From Ramlibacter sp. (GTDB lineage Bacteria; Pseudomonadota; Gammaproteobacteria; Burkholderiales; Burkholderiaceae_C): a stretch of 64,000 nt of DNA. Below, one piece after another: positions 1-9,667 of this stretch (position 1 is the stretch's first letter; each line of letters starts with the position of its first letter). Both the position numbers and the translations under genes were made by a program. The notes under the pieces are model-generated. The model ran no database searches. It was not told where the DNA came from and worked only from the letters and a program-made list of their open reading frames with translations. Where the stretch lies: NCBI GenBank assembly GCA_019635435.1, contig JAHBZM010000001.1, forward strand, positions 2,294,001 to 2,358,000, read 5' to 3'.

Positions 1-231
1 GCGCGCTTCAAGACCTACGGCTGTGGCTCGGCCATTGCCTCCAGCTCGCTCGTGACCGAGTGGGTCAAGGGCAAGACGCTGGACGAGGCCGCAGCGCTGA
101 AGAACAGCCAGATCGCCGAGGAACTGGCGCTGCCGCCGGTCAAGATCCATTGCTCGATCCTGGCCGAGGACGCCATCAAGGCCGCCGTGGACGACTACAA
201 GAAGAAGCACGTCGCGGTCGCTGTTCACTGA
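1..231 (+). CDS. iscU: Fe-S cluster assembly scaffold IscU (3' part only)
   Basis: The reading frame is open from base 1 and ends at a TGA, giving the last 76 residues of the IscU scaffold; the start lies outside the window. IscU carries the nascent [2Fe-2S] cluster built by IscS before HscA/HscB release it. Two ligand regions are visible: YGCGSAIASSS near the start and KIHCSILAEDAI near the end, each with its conserved cysteine. iscA, hscB, hscA and fdx follow on the same strand, which is the standard isc order and supports the call. Confidence 0.95.
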   Translation, partial: ARFKTYGCGSAIASSSLVTEWVKGKTLDEAAALKNSQIAEELALPPVKIHCSILAEDAIKAAVDDYKKKHVAVAVH

Positions 232-245
232 GGGGTTCGGGTTCC

Positions 246-569
246 ATGGCGATTTCCCTGACAGAAGCCGCGGCCCGGCACGTCTCGCGTTACCTGTCCA
301 AGCGCGGCAAGGGCGTGGGCGTGCGGCTGGGCGTGAAGACCACCGGCTGCTCCGGCCTGGCCTACAAGCTCGAGTATGTGGACGACATGGCGCCCGAGGA
401 CGTGGTGTTCGAGAACCACGGCGTCAAGGTGCTGATCGACCCCAAGAGCCTGGCCTACATCGATGGCACCGAGCTCGATTTCGTGCGCGAGGGCCTCAAC
501 GAGGGCTTCAAGTTCAACAACCCCAATGAGCGCGACCGCTGTGGTTGCGGCGAGTCCTTCAGGGTTTGA
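246..569 (+). CDS. iscA: Iron-sulfur cluster assembly protein IscA
   Basis: A 107-residue A-type Fe-S carrier, the normal length for IscA. The three conserved cysteines are present, one in TTGCSGLAY and two in the C-terminal CGCGESF. The start is the ATG at 246, 14 bases after the iscU stop; the same frame continues upstream through iscU DNA, but that extension is unrelated to the family. IscA delivers iron or clusters to apoproteins, mainly for [4Fe-4S] assembly. It is cotranscribed with iscU. An intrinsic terminator-like hairpin follows directly. Confidence 0.96.
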   Translation: MAISLTEAAARHVSRYLSKRGKGVGVRLGVKTTGCSGLAYKLEYVDDMAPEDVVFENHGVKVLIDPKSLAYIDGTELDFVREGLNEGFKFNNPNERDRCGCGESFRV

Positions 570-592
570 GCCCCTTGCGCACTCCCGCCACG

Positions 593-614
593 GCCGCCTG
601 CGGGGCGGCTTTTT
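593..614 (+). terminator. Intrinsic terminator-like hairpin between iscA and hscB
   Basis: GCCGCC (593-598) pairs perfectly with GGCGGC (604-609) across a 5-base loop and is followed by five T residues. It sits inside the isc operon, so it probably attenuates transcription into hscB-hscA-fdx rather than ending it, although hscB could also have its own promoter. Confidence 0.7.
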
Positions 615-620
615 CTTGAC

Positions 621-1139
621 ATGAACCTCCAGTCCACCGATTTCGAGCTGTTTGACGTGCCGGCCCGGTTTGCCCAGGACCGGGCCGCGCTGGACGCGCG
701 CTGGAAAGAGCTGCAGCGCGAAGCGCACCCCGACCGGTTTGCGGCGCAAGGCGAAGCGGCCCAGCGGCTGGCGCTGCAGTGGTCGGTGCGCATCAACGAG
801 GCTTACCAGCGCCTGAAGGACCCGCTGCGGCGCGCGGCCTACCTGTGCGAGCTGCAGGGCGCGCCCATCAACGCCGAGAACAACACCGCCATGCCCGCTG
901 CGTTCCTCATGGAGCAGATGCAGTGGCGCGAGGCGCTGGACGAGGCGGGCACGGCCGTCGAGCTCGACGCGCTGGACGACACGCTGAGGGCCTCGCGCGC
1001 TGAAGCGCTGCGGCAGCTTGAAGACCTGCTTGACACCCGGCGCGACTACCCGCGCGCTGCCCAGCAGGTCAGGGCGCTGATGTTCATCGAGCGCTTTGCC
1101 CATGACGTCGAAGCGCGCATTGACCAACTGGGACAATAG
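621..1139 (+). CDS. hscB: Fe-S assembly co-chaperone HscB (J-domain protein)
   Basis: A 172-residue co-chaperone, close to the usual HscB length. An N-terminal J domain carries the HPD motif (REAHPDRF, about residues 35-42) that stimulates HscA ATPase. The C-terminal half is the helical IscU-binding domain. HscB brings IscU to HscA for cluster release. The ATG lies only a few bases beyond the hairpin at 593-614 and I see no good Shine-Dalgarno in front of it, so expression may be low or coupled. hscA follows after 19 bases. Confidence 0.95.
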   Translation: MNLQSTDFELFDVPARFAQDRAALDARWKELQREAHPDRFAAQGEAAQRLALQWSVRINEAYQRLKDPLRRAAYLCELQGAPINAENNTAMPAAFLMEQMQWREALDEAGTAVELDALDDTLRASRAEALRQLEDLLDTRRDYPRAAQQVRALMFIERFAHDVEARIDQLGQ

Positions 1140-1158
1140 GGCCCAACGACAGAACCCC

Positions 1159-3018
<1,860 letters not shown>

Positions 3019-3027
3019 AAGCCCGCC

Positions 3028-3366
3028 ATGCCCGTCATCCGGATTCTTCCCCACCCAGAATATTGCCCCCAGGGCGCCGAAGTCACGGCGCCCGCCGGCA
3101 CCTCGATCTGCGAGGCGCTGCTGGACAACCACATCAACATCGAGCATGCCTGTGACATGAGCTGTGCCTGCACCACCTGCCACGTGGTGGTGCGCGAAGG
3201 CTTTGGCTCGCTCAACGAGCTGGACGAGAACGAGGAAGACCTGCTGGACCGCGCCTGGGGCCTGGAGCCCCATTCACGCCTGAGCTGTCAGGCCATCCTG
3301 GCGCAAAGCGATGTGGTGGTCGAGATCCCCAAGTACTCCATCAACCACGCCAAGGAAAACCACTAG
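3028..3366 (+). CDS. fdx: [2Fe-2S] ferredoxin, isc type
   Basis: A 112-residue adrenodoxin-like ferredoxin. The four cluster cysteines lie in CDMSCACTTC (three ligands plus one extra cysteine) and RLSCQA. Isc ferredoxin supplies electrons for cluster synthesis on IscU. It starts 9 bases after hscA and is the last gene of the isc run. The SDR gene on the other strand converges 12 bases downstream, with no clear terminator between them. Confidence 0.95.
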   Translation: MPVIRILPHPEYCPQGAEVTAPAGTSICEALLDNHINIEHACDMSCACTTCHVVVREGFGSLNELDENEEDLLDRAWGLEPHSRLSCQAILAQSDVVVEIPKYSINHAKENH

Positions 3367-3378
3367 GCGTCTGCGACC

Positions 3379-4134
3379 CTAGGCGATGGAATAGCCGCCG
3401 TCCACCGGGATGGCCGTGCCGGTGACAAAGTCCGACGCGCTGCTCGCGAGAAACACCGCAATGCCCGCCAGATCATCGGGCTGGCCCCAGCGGCCGGCCG
3501 GGGTGCGCGCCAGCACCCGCTCGTACAGGCCCTGAACCTGCTCGCGCGCGCCCTGCGTGAGCTCGGTGTCGATCCAGCCGGGCAGCACGGCATTGACCTG
3601 GATGCCGTCGCCGGCCCAGGCCGCCGCCAGCGAGCGCGTGAGCTGCACAATGCCGCCCTTGCTGGCACCGTAGGCCGAGGCATAAGGTGCGCCAAAGATC
3701 GACAGCATCGAGCCGATGTTGATCACCTTGCCGCCGCCCGCGCTCTTGAGGTGCGGCCAGGCCGCCCGGGCGCAGACAAAGGCGCTGGTGAGGTTGGTGT
3801 CCATGACGTGGCGCCATTCTTCCAGGCTCAGGTCCTGCGGCAGCTTGCGCACGGTGGTGCCGGCGTTGTTGATGAGCACGTCGAGCCGGCCGTGGCGCGC
3901 GACGCAGGCCGCCATCAGCGCCGTCACCGAGGCTTCGTCGCTGACATCGGCCTGCAGCGCGTCGGCCTGGGCACCCGCGGCCCTGAGCTGCTCCACCGCG
4001 CGGGCCGACTTGGCGGCATTGCGGCCCGCGATGACCACGGCCGCGCCGGCGCGTGCCAGCCCGGTGGCCATGGCCAGGCCGATGCCGCCGTTGCCGCCCG
4101 TGACCAGGGCCACTTTTCCGTCGAGATTGAACAT
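3379..4134 (-). CDS. Short-chain dehydrogenase/reductase (SDR), substrate unknown
   Basis: A 251-residue classical SDR. It has the NAD(P)-binding TGGNGGIG, the NNAG motif, and a catalytic Ser...Tyr-x-x-x-Lys in GSMLSIFGAPYASAYGASKG. The start at 4134 has a good GGAGG about 7 bases upstream on the minus strand, so the in-frame extension to 4164 is unlikely. The sequence resembles gluconate 5-dehydrogenase or 2-deoxy-D-gluconate 3-dehydrogenase-like SDRs, but the substrate cannot be read from sequence. It is divergent from dnaQ with about 45 bases between. Confidence 0.85.
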   Translation of the reverse strand: MFNLDGKVALVTGGNGGIGLAMATGLARAGAAVVIAGRNAAKSARAVEQLRAAGAQADALQADVSDEASVTALMAACVARHGRLDVLINNAGTTVRKLPQDLSLEEWRHVMDTNLTSAFVCARAAWPHLKSAGGGKVINIGSMLSIFGAPYASAYGASKGGIVQLTRSLAAAWAGDGIQVNAVLPGWIDTELTQGAREQVQGLYERVLARTPAGRWGQPDDLAGIAVFLASSASDFVTGTAIPVDGGYSIA

Positions 4135-4178
4135 GCCGTGCCTCCGTCTGCCCAAATGCGTCAAGCATAATCGCCCGC

Positions 4179-4889
4179 ATGCGCCAGATCGTTCTTGACA
4201 CTGAAACCACGGGCCTGTCCGCCGAGGGCGGGGACCGCATCATTGAAGTCGGCTGCGTCGAGCTGCTCAACCGCAAGCTCACCGGCAACAACAAGCATTT
4301 CTACCTCAACCCCGAGCGCGACAGCCACGAGGACGCGCTCAAGGTCCACGGCATCAGCAACGAGTTCCTGCGCGACAAGCCCAAATTCAAGGCCGTGGCC
4401 GATGAACTCATGGACTACCTGGGCGGCGCCGAGATCATCATCCACAACGCGGCGTTCGATGTGAGCTTCCTGAACAAGGAGCTTGAGCTGATCGGCAAGC
4501 CGCCGTTTCGCAGCTACGTGGGCAGTGTCACCGACACCCTGGTCATGGCCAAGGAGATGTACCCGGGCAAGCGCAACAGCCTGGACGCGCTGTGCGACCG
4601 GCTGGGCGTGGACAATTCGGGCCGCACCCTGCACGGCGCGCTGCTGGACGCGGAGCTGCTGGCCGACGTGTACATCAACCTCACGCGTGGCCAGGATGCG
4701 CTGCTGATCGACGTGGCCACGCACGACAACGCGACCAGCACGCTGGTGCGGGTGGACCTGCGCAGCTTCACGCTGCCGGTGATCGCCGCCAGCGAGCAGG
4801 AACTGGCCGCGCATGAAGAGGTGCTCAAGCAGCTGGACAAGGCCTGCGGCGGCGCAGCCGTCTGGCGCTCCGCCAGTTCTATGGCATAA
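4179..4889 (+). CDS. dnaQ: DNA polymerase III epsilon subunit (3'-5' proofreading exonuclease)
   Basis: A 236-residue DEDDh exonuclease with all three Exo motifs: DTETTG (Exo I), HNAAFDVSFL (Exo II) and HGALLDAELLADVY (Exo III, His plus Asp). The C-terminal tail matches the polymerase-binding tail of bacterial epsilon. It removes misincorporated bases during replication by Pol III. The start is the ATG at 4179. The stop overlaps the likely promoter of the tRNA gene that follows. Confidence 0.95.
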   Translation: MRQIVLDTETTGLSAEGGDRIIEVGCVELLNRKLTGNNKHFYLNPERDSHEDALKVHGISNEFLRDKPKFKAVADELMDYLGGAEIIIHNAAFDVSFLNKELELIGKPPFRSYVGSVTDTLVMAKEMYPGKRNSLDALCDRLGVDNSGRTLHGALLDAELLADVYINLTRGQDALLIDVATHDNATSTLVRVDLRSFTLPVIAASEQELAAHEEVLKQLDKACGGAAVWRSASSMA

Positions 4890-4890
4890 T
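4862..4890 (+). promoter_or_regulatory. Candidate promoter of tRNA-Val
   Basis: CATAAT (4885-4890) is a good -10 box and lies 28 bases before the tRNA. A weak -35 (CTGGCG, 4862-4867) is 17 bases upstream. The promoter lies within the last codons and stop of dnaQ. Confidence 0.45.
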
Positions 4891-4917
4891 CCGAGACTTC
4901 GCGGAATTCGATTCCCC

Positions 4918-4992
4918 GGGCGATTAGCTCAGCGGTAGAGCACTGCCTTCACACGGCAGGGGTCACATGTTCGATCCATGTATCGCCCACCA
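4918..4992 (+). tRNA. tRNA-Val, anticodon CAC
   Basis: A 75-base tRNA. The acceptor arm GGGCGAT (4918-4924) pairs perfectly with ATCGCCC (4982-4988), followed by an encoded ACCA. The anticodon stem CTGCC/GGCAG (4943-4947 and 4955-4959) closes a 7-base loop with CAC at 4950-4952, reading valine GUG codons. The T arm carries GTTCGATCC. An intrinsic terminator follows immediately, so it is a single-gene transcript. Confidence 0.97.
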
Positions 4993-4999
4993 GACAACG

Positions 5000-5030
5000 A
5001 AAAAGCCGGCCCCAACAGGCCGGCTTTTTT
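5000..5030 (+). terminator. Intrinsic terminator after tRNA-Val
   Basis: AAAAAGCCGGCC pairs with GGCCGGCTTTTTT across a short loop. The flanking A and T runs make it usable in both directions, so it may also end transcription of the cyclic-nucleotide-binding gene arriving from the other strand. Confidence 0.92.
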
Positions 5031-5062
5031 CATGGGCAAGCGCCAGGCCGCAAAGGCCGCAA

Positions 5063-5554
5063 TCAGGTCACGGCCACCCGTTTGCTCACGTCCAGCATGC
5101 GCGTGGAGATGATGGCGCCCAGCGCCATGGCCAGCGCCAACGCCACCGCGGTCTGCTGCTTGGACAGTTTGGCAAAGCGCTCGGGTGTCAGGCCCCAGAC
5201 CCGGCCTTCTTCCAGCGCCTGCACGGTGGCGTTGCGCTCGATCTGCGAGAAGAACGCGCCTTCACCGACCACCGCGCCCGGGCCCAGCGTGGCGATCTGG
5301 ATCTGCCCGGCCTGGTCGCCGTAGTGCACGCGCAGCGTCCCCGACTCCACAAAATAAAGCGACCGGTCCAGCGCGCCCTGGGCAATCAGCACATGGCCGC
5401 GCTGCACGTCTTCGGGCGCGAGGTATTCGGCCAGCACGGGCCAGGCTTGCTCGGGCATGAAGCGGGCCAGCGTGTCATCGCGCGAGTTGGCCGCCACGGC
5501 CGCGACGAGTTTGGAGATGTCGGGTTTCCTGGGTGTGAGGAAGGGCAGACTCAT
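5063..5554 (-). CDS. Cyclic-nucleotide-binding domain protein without DNA-binding domain
   Basis: A 163-residue Crp-type cNMP-binding domain, from about residue 35. The beta-roll pattern LYFVESGTLRVHYG and GAVVGEGAFF is clear. The protein ends where Crp/Fnr regulators would begin their helix-turn-helix and has a hydrophobic, alanine-rich C-terminus instead. It is therefore probably not a transcription factor. Its ATG overlaps the stop of the upstream LysR gene by 4 bases (ATGA), so the two are translationally coupled. Ligand and partner are unknown. Confidence 0.8.
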   Translation of the reverse strand: MSLPFLTPRKPDISKLVAAVAANSRDDTLARFMPEQAWPVLAEYLAPEDVQRGHVLIAQGALDRSLYFVESGTLRVHYGDQAGQIQIATLGPGAVVGEGAFFSQIERNATVQALEEGRVWGLTPERFAKLSKQQTAVALALAMALGAIISTRMLDVSKRVAVT

Positions 5555-6519
5555 GGTGCAGGGGTCGTTTCCACGGCTTCATTATCCAGAGTTGGGGAAT
5601 GGCGGGGCCCGGGCAGCGAGCCCGGGGAACCCGGCGGATGGCATTCCGCGAGCAGCCAGCGGCGGAACCGGTCAAGCGGCTCCAGATGCGCGCGGGCCTC
5701 GGGATAGCATAACCAATAGCCTTGGTCGTCCACATAGCCGTCGTCCAGCGGCGCCGAGACCAGCCCCGCCGCGATGTCATCACGCACCAGGCATTGCGGG
5801 ACCAGCGCCAGACCCATGCCGGCGGCCACGGCGCGGATCAGGCTGTGAAACTGGTCCAGCTGCGGCCCGGCCATCGGGTTGATGCCACGCACGCCGTGGG
5901 TGTCGCACCAGTGGGCCCAGGCCTGGGGCACCGACACGTGCTGCAGCAGGGCAAAGCGGCTGATGTCGGCCGGCGCGCGCAGCAGCGGCTTGCCGCGCGG
6001 CGAGGGCGGGGCGATCAGCACGACCTCGCGCCCCGTGAGGTAGTCGGCCACGGCGCCGGGCCAGTGGCCATCGCCAAACAGGATCGAACAGTCCAGGTCC
6101 GCGCGGTGAAAGTCATAGCCCTGCACATAGGGCACGAAATGCAGCTCGATCTGCGGGTGGGCCTGCTGGAAGCGCGGCAGCCGCGGGATCAGCCACTTGG
6201 CGCCAAAGGTGGGCAGCGTGGACAGGTTCAGCGCGCCGCCGCCGTCGCCACTGGTGATGAGCTCCAGCGTGGCCGCCTCCAGCTGCGCCAGCAGCGGCCG
6301 CACGGCCGCCTCGTAGCGCTGGCCCGCGGGCGTGACGCTCAGGCGCTTGCGCACCCGTTCAAACAGGGCCACGCCGGTCCAGCGCTCCAGCTCCTGCACC
6401 TGCTTGCTCACCGCGCTCTGGGTGAGGTGCAGCGACTCGGCCGCGCGCGAGATGCTGCCAAACCGGGCGGTGGTGGCAAAGGCGCGCAGCAGGTGCAGCG
6501 GGGGGTTCAGGCGTCGCAT
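5551..6519 (-). CDS. LysR-family regulator (GcvA-like)
   Basis: A 322-residue LTTR with the N-terminal winged HTH (SISRAAESLHLTQSAVSKQV, about residues 22-41) and a periplasmic-binding-like effector domain of the GcvA type. It is divergent from the Bug receptor gene at 6629. The 109-base gap contains a T-N11-A palindrome typical of LysR sites, so the most likely target is the 6.6-9.6 kb catabolic unit. The last about 25 residues are proline-rich and not typical of the family. The cNMP-domain gene follows with a 4-base overlap. Confidence 0.88.
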   Translation of the reverse strand: MRRLNPPLHLLRAFATTARFGSISRAAESLHLTQSAVSKQVQELERWTGVALFERVRKRLSVTPAGQRYEAAVRPLLAQLEAATLELITSGDGGGALNLSTLPTFGAKWLIPRLPRFQQAHPQIELHFVPYVQGYDFHRADLDCSILFGDGHWPGAVADYLTGREVVLIAPPSPRGKPLLRAPADISRFALLQHVSVPQAWAHWCDTHGVRGINPMAGPQLDQFHSLIRAVAAGMGLALVPQCLVRDDIAAGLVSAPLDDGYVDDQGYWLCYPEARAHLEPLDRFRRWLLAECHPPGSPGSLPGPRHSPTLDNEAVETTPAP

Positions 6520-6534
6520 GGCTTGGGTCTGATG

Positions 6535-6549
6535 ATTCCGTTATGGAAT
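6535..6549. promoter_or_regulatory. Candidate LysR operator
   Basis: ATTCC-GTTAT-GGAAT is a perfect 5-bp inverted repeat that fits the T-N11-A rule for LysR-type regulators. It lies 15 bases upstream of the LysR start, between that gene and the Bug receptor gene. An outer TGAT/ATCA pair extends the symmetry imperfectly. Confidence 0.55.
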
Positions 6550-6628
6550 GTTATCAGGCGGGACTTTCATTTGCACAAGCAGCGGGGGCTGAACAGAATC
6601 AAGCCATTAAAACTCGTTGGAGAGCGTC

Positions 6629-7588
6629 ATGATGCAACGTCGACAGGTTCTGGGTCTTGCCTCTGGAACATTACTTTCAGGAATGTCATGGGCCGACGGC
6701 CGGCCGCTGCGCCTGCTGGTGCCTTTCCCGCCGGGCGGCGCCACCGACATCACTGCGCGGGTGCTGAGCGAGCCCCTGGCCCGTGCGCTGGGCCAGCCCG
6801 TGGTGGTGGAGAACCGCGGCGGCGCGGGCGGCTCCATCGGCATGGCCGAGGTGGCCAAGGCCGCGCCCGATGGCCTGACGCTGGGCGTGGCCACGCTGTC
6901 CACCCACGGCGTCAACCCTGCGGTGTACCGCAAGCTGCCGTATGACCCGGTCAAGGACTTTGCGGCCGTGACCGAGGTGGTCAAGGCGCCCGGCGTGCTG
7001 GTGGTCAGCAATGCGCTGCCGGTGCGCAACTACGGCGAATTCATCAAATACCTCAAGGCCCACCCCGGCAAGGTGACCTATGCCTCGCCCGGCAACGGCA
7101 CCATCGGCCACATGTGGGCCGAGCTGTTCAAGAGCACGACCAACACCTTCATGGTCCACATTCCCTACCGCGGCGCGGGCCCGGCCAAGAACGATTTGCT
7201 GGCGGGGCAGGTGGGCGTGTATTTCGACCAGGTGGCCTCCTCACTGCCCTACGTCAAGTCGGGCCAGCTGCGCGCGCTGGCGGTCTCGTGGAGCGAGCGG
7301 CTCGATGTGCTGCCCGGGGTGCCCACCTATGCGGAGCTGAGCCTGTTCTCCAACAACGACCCGTCGTGGTTTGGCCTGGTGGCGCCGGCCGCCACGCCCA
7401 GGCCCGCCGTGCAGCGGCTGCAGGAGGCCGTGGCCAGGGTGCTGAAGGAGCCCGATGTACGGGCCCGGCTGGCCGCGCAGGGCCTGTTTCCCTCGGGCAC
7501 GCGGCCCGATGAATTTGCCGCCCAGATCCGCAAGGAGATCGACAAGATGCAGCGCATCAGCCGCTTTGCACAGATCAGCCTTGACTGA
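6629..7588 (+). CDS. Bug-family tripartite tricarboxylate transporter substrate-binding protein
   Basis: A 319-residue extracytoplasmic solute receptor. The N-terminus has an export signal (QRRQVLGLASGTLLSG, possibly Tat-like), followed by the Bug signature VPFPPGGATDITARVL and VVVENRGGAGGSIG. GGAGAG precedes the ATG at 6629. Bug proteins bind carboxylated ligands, and many are orphan receptors without TctA/TctB nearby, as here. The following amidohydrolase and flavoprotein suggest a glutamate-type or 2-hydroxy dicarboxylate ligand, which is inference. It is probably controlled by the divergent LysR gene. Confidence 0.9.
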   Translation: MMQRRQVLGLASGTLLSGMSWADGRPLRLLVPFPPGGATDITARVLSEPLARALGQPVVVENRGGAGGSIGMAEVAKAAPDGLTLGVATLSTHGVNPAVYRKLPYDPVKDFAAVTEVVKAPGVLVVSNALPVRNYGEFIKYLKAHPGKVTYASPGNGTIGHMWAELFKSTTNTFMVHIPYRGAGPAKNDLLAGQVGVYFDQVASSLPYVKSGQLRALAVSWSERLDVLPGVPTYAELSLFSNNDPSWFGLVAPAATPRPAVQRLQEAVARVLKEPDVRARLAAQGLFPSGTRPDEFAAQIRKEIDKMQRISRFAQISLD

Positions 7589-7652
7589 GGGCGCGCGCGC
7601 GGACACCGTGCTGCGGCTGCTGGCCCGCCGCTTCGCGGCGCGCTGCGCCACA

Positions 7653-8510
7653 ATGGCAGGCATGACTTCCATGATCCGTGTGCTGCCGGGCAGCACACCG
7701 CTGGTGCTGGACTCCCCGCACAGCGGCACGCAGTACCCCGATGACTTTGGCTTTGCCTGTGACGCGCTGCGGCTGCGCCAGGCCGAGGACACCCATGTGG
7801 AGAAGCTCTACGCCTTCGCGCCCGCGCTGGGCGTGGCCTGGGTGGAAGCGCTGTTTCCGCGCAGCTACCTGGACGCCAACCGCGACACGATCGAGGTGGA
7901 CGAGTCCATGCTGGACGCGCCCTGGCCCGGCCCCGTGGCCACCGATCCGCGCGTGCTGTCCAAGGTGCGCCTGGGCAAGGGGTTGATCTGGCGCTGCACC
8001 GATGAGGGCGAGGCGCTGTACGACCGGCCGCTCAGCGTGGCCGAGGTGCAGGGGCGCATCGACCGCTGCTGGCGGCCCTACCACGCGGCGGTGGCGCAGG
8101 CCATTGACGCGGCGCATGCGCGCCACGGCTACAGCCTGCACATCAACTGCCATTCCATGCCGGCCGTGGCCTCGTCCCAGGCCACCGACTTCCCCGGCCT
8201 TGTGCACGCCGACTTCGTGGTGGGCGACCGCGATGGCAGCACGGCCAGCCCCGCGCTCTCGGCGCTGGTGATGGCGCACCTCAAGGGCCTGGGTTACAGC
8301 GTGGCCTACAACCACCCCTACAAGGGCGTGGAACTGGTGCGCCGCTACGGCCAGCCGGCGCAGCAGCGCCACAGCCTGCAGCTGGAGATCAACCGCAAGC
8401 TGTACATGAACGAGCAGACGCTGCAGACCACCGCGGGCTTTGAACCGCTGCAGGGCCACCTGCAGTCGCTGGTGACGCTGCTGCTGGCCACCGATCCGCG
8501 CGCCCTCTGA
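7653..8510 (+). CDS. N-formylglutamate amidohydrolase-like protein
   Basis: A 285-residue member of the N-formylglutamate amidohydrolase family. It shows VLDSPHSGTQYP near the N-terminus, EALFPRSYLDANRD, and the metal-site HINCHSMP. Such enzymes hydrolyse N-formyl-L-glutamate in histidine breakdown, but the paralogues are diverse. The start is uncertain: ATGs at 7653 and 7662 are both in frame and neither has a clear RBS. Its stop TGA shares the last base with the ATG of the next gene, so the two are coupled. No other hut genes are in view. Confidence 0.82.
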   Translation: MAGMTSMIRVLPGSTPLVLDSPHSGTQYPDDFGFACDALRLRQAEDTHVEKLYAFAPALGVAWVEALFPRSYLDANRDTIEVDESMLDAPWPGPVATDPRVLSKVRLGKGLIWRCTDEGEALYDRPLSVAEVQGRIDRCWRPYHAAVAQAIDAAHARHGYSLHINCHSMPAVASSQATDFPGLVHADFVVGDRDGSTASPALSALVMAHLKGLGYSVAYNHPYKGVELVRRYGQPAQQRHSLQLEINRKLYMNEQTLQTTAGFEPLQGHLQSLVTLLLATDPRAL

Positions 8511-9622
8511 TGGACGCGGTCGATTGTGTGGTGATTGGCGCCGGCGTGGTCGGCCTGGCCGTGGCGCGGGCGCTGGCCTTGCAGGGCCGCGAGGTCATGG
8601 TGCTGGAGGCCGCCGACGCCATTGGCACGGGCACCAGCTCGCGCAACAGCGAGGTCATTCACGCCGGCATCTACTACGCGGCCGGCTCGCTCAAGGCCCG
8701 CCTGTGTGTGCAGGGCAAGCAGCAGCTGTACGCCTACTGCGCCGAGCGCGGCATCGGCCACCGGCGCTGCGGCAAGCTGATCGTGGCCACCAGCGAAGGG
8801 CAGGTGGCGGCGCTGCAGGGCATCATCGGCAAGGCGGCGGCCAATGGCGTGGACGACCTGGTGCTGCTGAGCCGCGACCAGGCCCGCGCGCTGGAGCCGC
8901 AGCTGGCGTGCGTGGCGGCCGTGCACTCGCCCAGCACGGGCATTGTGGACAGCCACGCGCTCATGCTGTCGCTGCAGGGCGATCTGGAACACGCGGGCGG
9001 CATGGTGGCCTTCAATTCTTCATTGAATCGGGCTGTAGTCCAGACGGGGCGGCCACAGGCTGCTATGGTTCTGGTAGCAGATGACGGCACCGAACTGGCC
9101 GCGCGCACGGTGGTCAATGCCGCGGGACTGCAGGCCCCCGCGCTGGCCGCGCGCTTTGAGGGGCTGGACGCACGGCATGTGCCCACCGCGTACTTTGCCA
9201 AGGGCAACTACTTCACGCTGGCGGGCCGCGCCCCGTTCACGCGGCTGATTTACCCCGTGCCCGAGGCGGCCGGACTGGGCGTGCACCTGACGCTGGACCT
9301 GGGCGGCCAGGCCAAGTTTGGCCCCGACGTGCAATGGGTTGATTCGCCTGACGACCTGGTGGTGGACCCGCGCCGCGGCGACGGCTTTTACGCCGAGGTG
9401 CGCAAGTACTGGCCTGCGCTGGCCGACGGCGCGCTGCTGCCCGGCTATGCCGGCCTGCGGCCCAAGATCAGCGGGCCGGGCGAGGCCGCAGCCGATTTCC
9501 TGATCCAGGGGCCGGCAGTGCACGGCGTGGCGGGGCTGGTCAACCTGCTTGGCATCGAGTCACCGGGGCTCACCAGCGCGCTCGCCATTGCCGATGAAGC
9601 AGTTCAATTGCTATCTGATTGA
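8510..9622 (+). CDS. FAD-dependent oxidoreductase, L-2-hydroxyglutarate oxidase-like
   Basis: A 370-residue DAO-family flavoprotein. The dinucleotide-binding motif is VIGAGVVGLAVARAL at the N-terminus. The stretch SSRNSEVIHAGIYY followed by CGKLIVAT is characteristic of the L-2-hydroxyglutarate oxidase group. Residues about 168-190 are encoded by a copy of the dispersed hairpin repeat. A second copy supplies the 3' end, and the stop codon TGA lies inside its hairpin. Together with the upstream amidohydrolase it points to catabolism of a C5 dicarboxylate, which I infer from context. Confidence 0.8.
   Translation: MDAVDCVVIGAGVVGLAVARALALQGREVMVLEAADAIGTGTSSRNSEVIHAGIYYAAGSLKARLCVQGKQQLYAYCAERGIGHRRCGKLIVATSEGQVAALQGIIGKAAANGVDDLVLLSRDQARALEPQLACVAAVHSPSTGIVDSHALMLSLQGDLEHAGGMVAFNSSLNRAVVQTGRPQAAMVLVADDGTELAARTVVNAAGLQAPALAARFEGLDARHVPTAYFAKGNYFTLAGRAPFTRLIYPVPEAAGLGVHLTLDLGGQAKFGPDVQWVDSPDDLVVDPRRGDGFYAEVRKYWPALADGALLPGYAGLRPKISGPGEAAADFLIQGPAVHGVAGLVNLLGIESPGLTSALAIADEAVQLLSD
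9014..9079. repeat. Dispersed hairpin repeat, copy inside the 2-hydroxyglutarate oxidase-like gene
   Basis: GGCTGTAGTCCAG (9031-9043) is the conserved GC-rich arm, and the hairpin is TGCTAT (9061-9066) with GTAGCA (9074-9079). Forward orientation, read as A-V-V-Q-T-G-R-P-Q-A-A-M-V-L-V-A, the same frame as the other coding copies. Confidence 0.75.
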
Positions 9623-9667
9623 TAGCAATGAGTGGCCGCCATTCCTGGACTACCGGGCTTTTTTGAT
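9604..9667. repeat. Dispersed hairpin repeat between convergent genes
   Basis: TTGCTATC (9608-9615) pairs perfectly with GATAGCAA (9621-9628), followed by the GC-rich arm with CCTGGACTACCGGG. Reverse orientation. It contains the stop of the gene ending at 9622 and covers the end of pyrD at 9650. It may act as a 3'-end structure for both transcripts. Confidence 0.8.
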
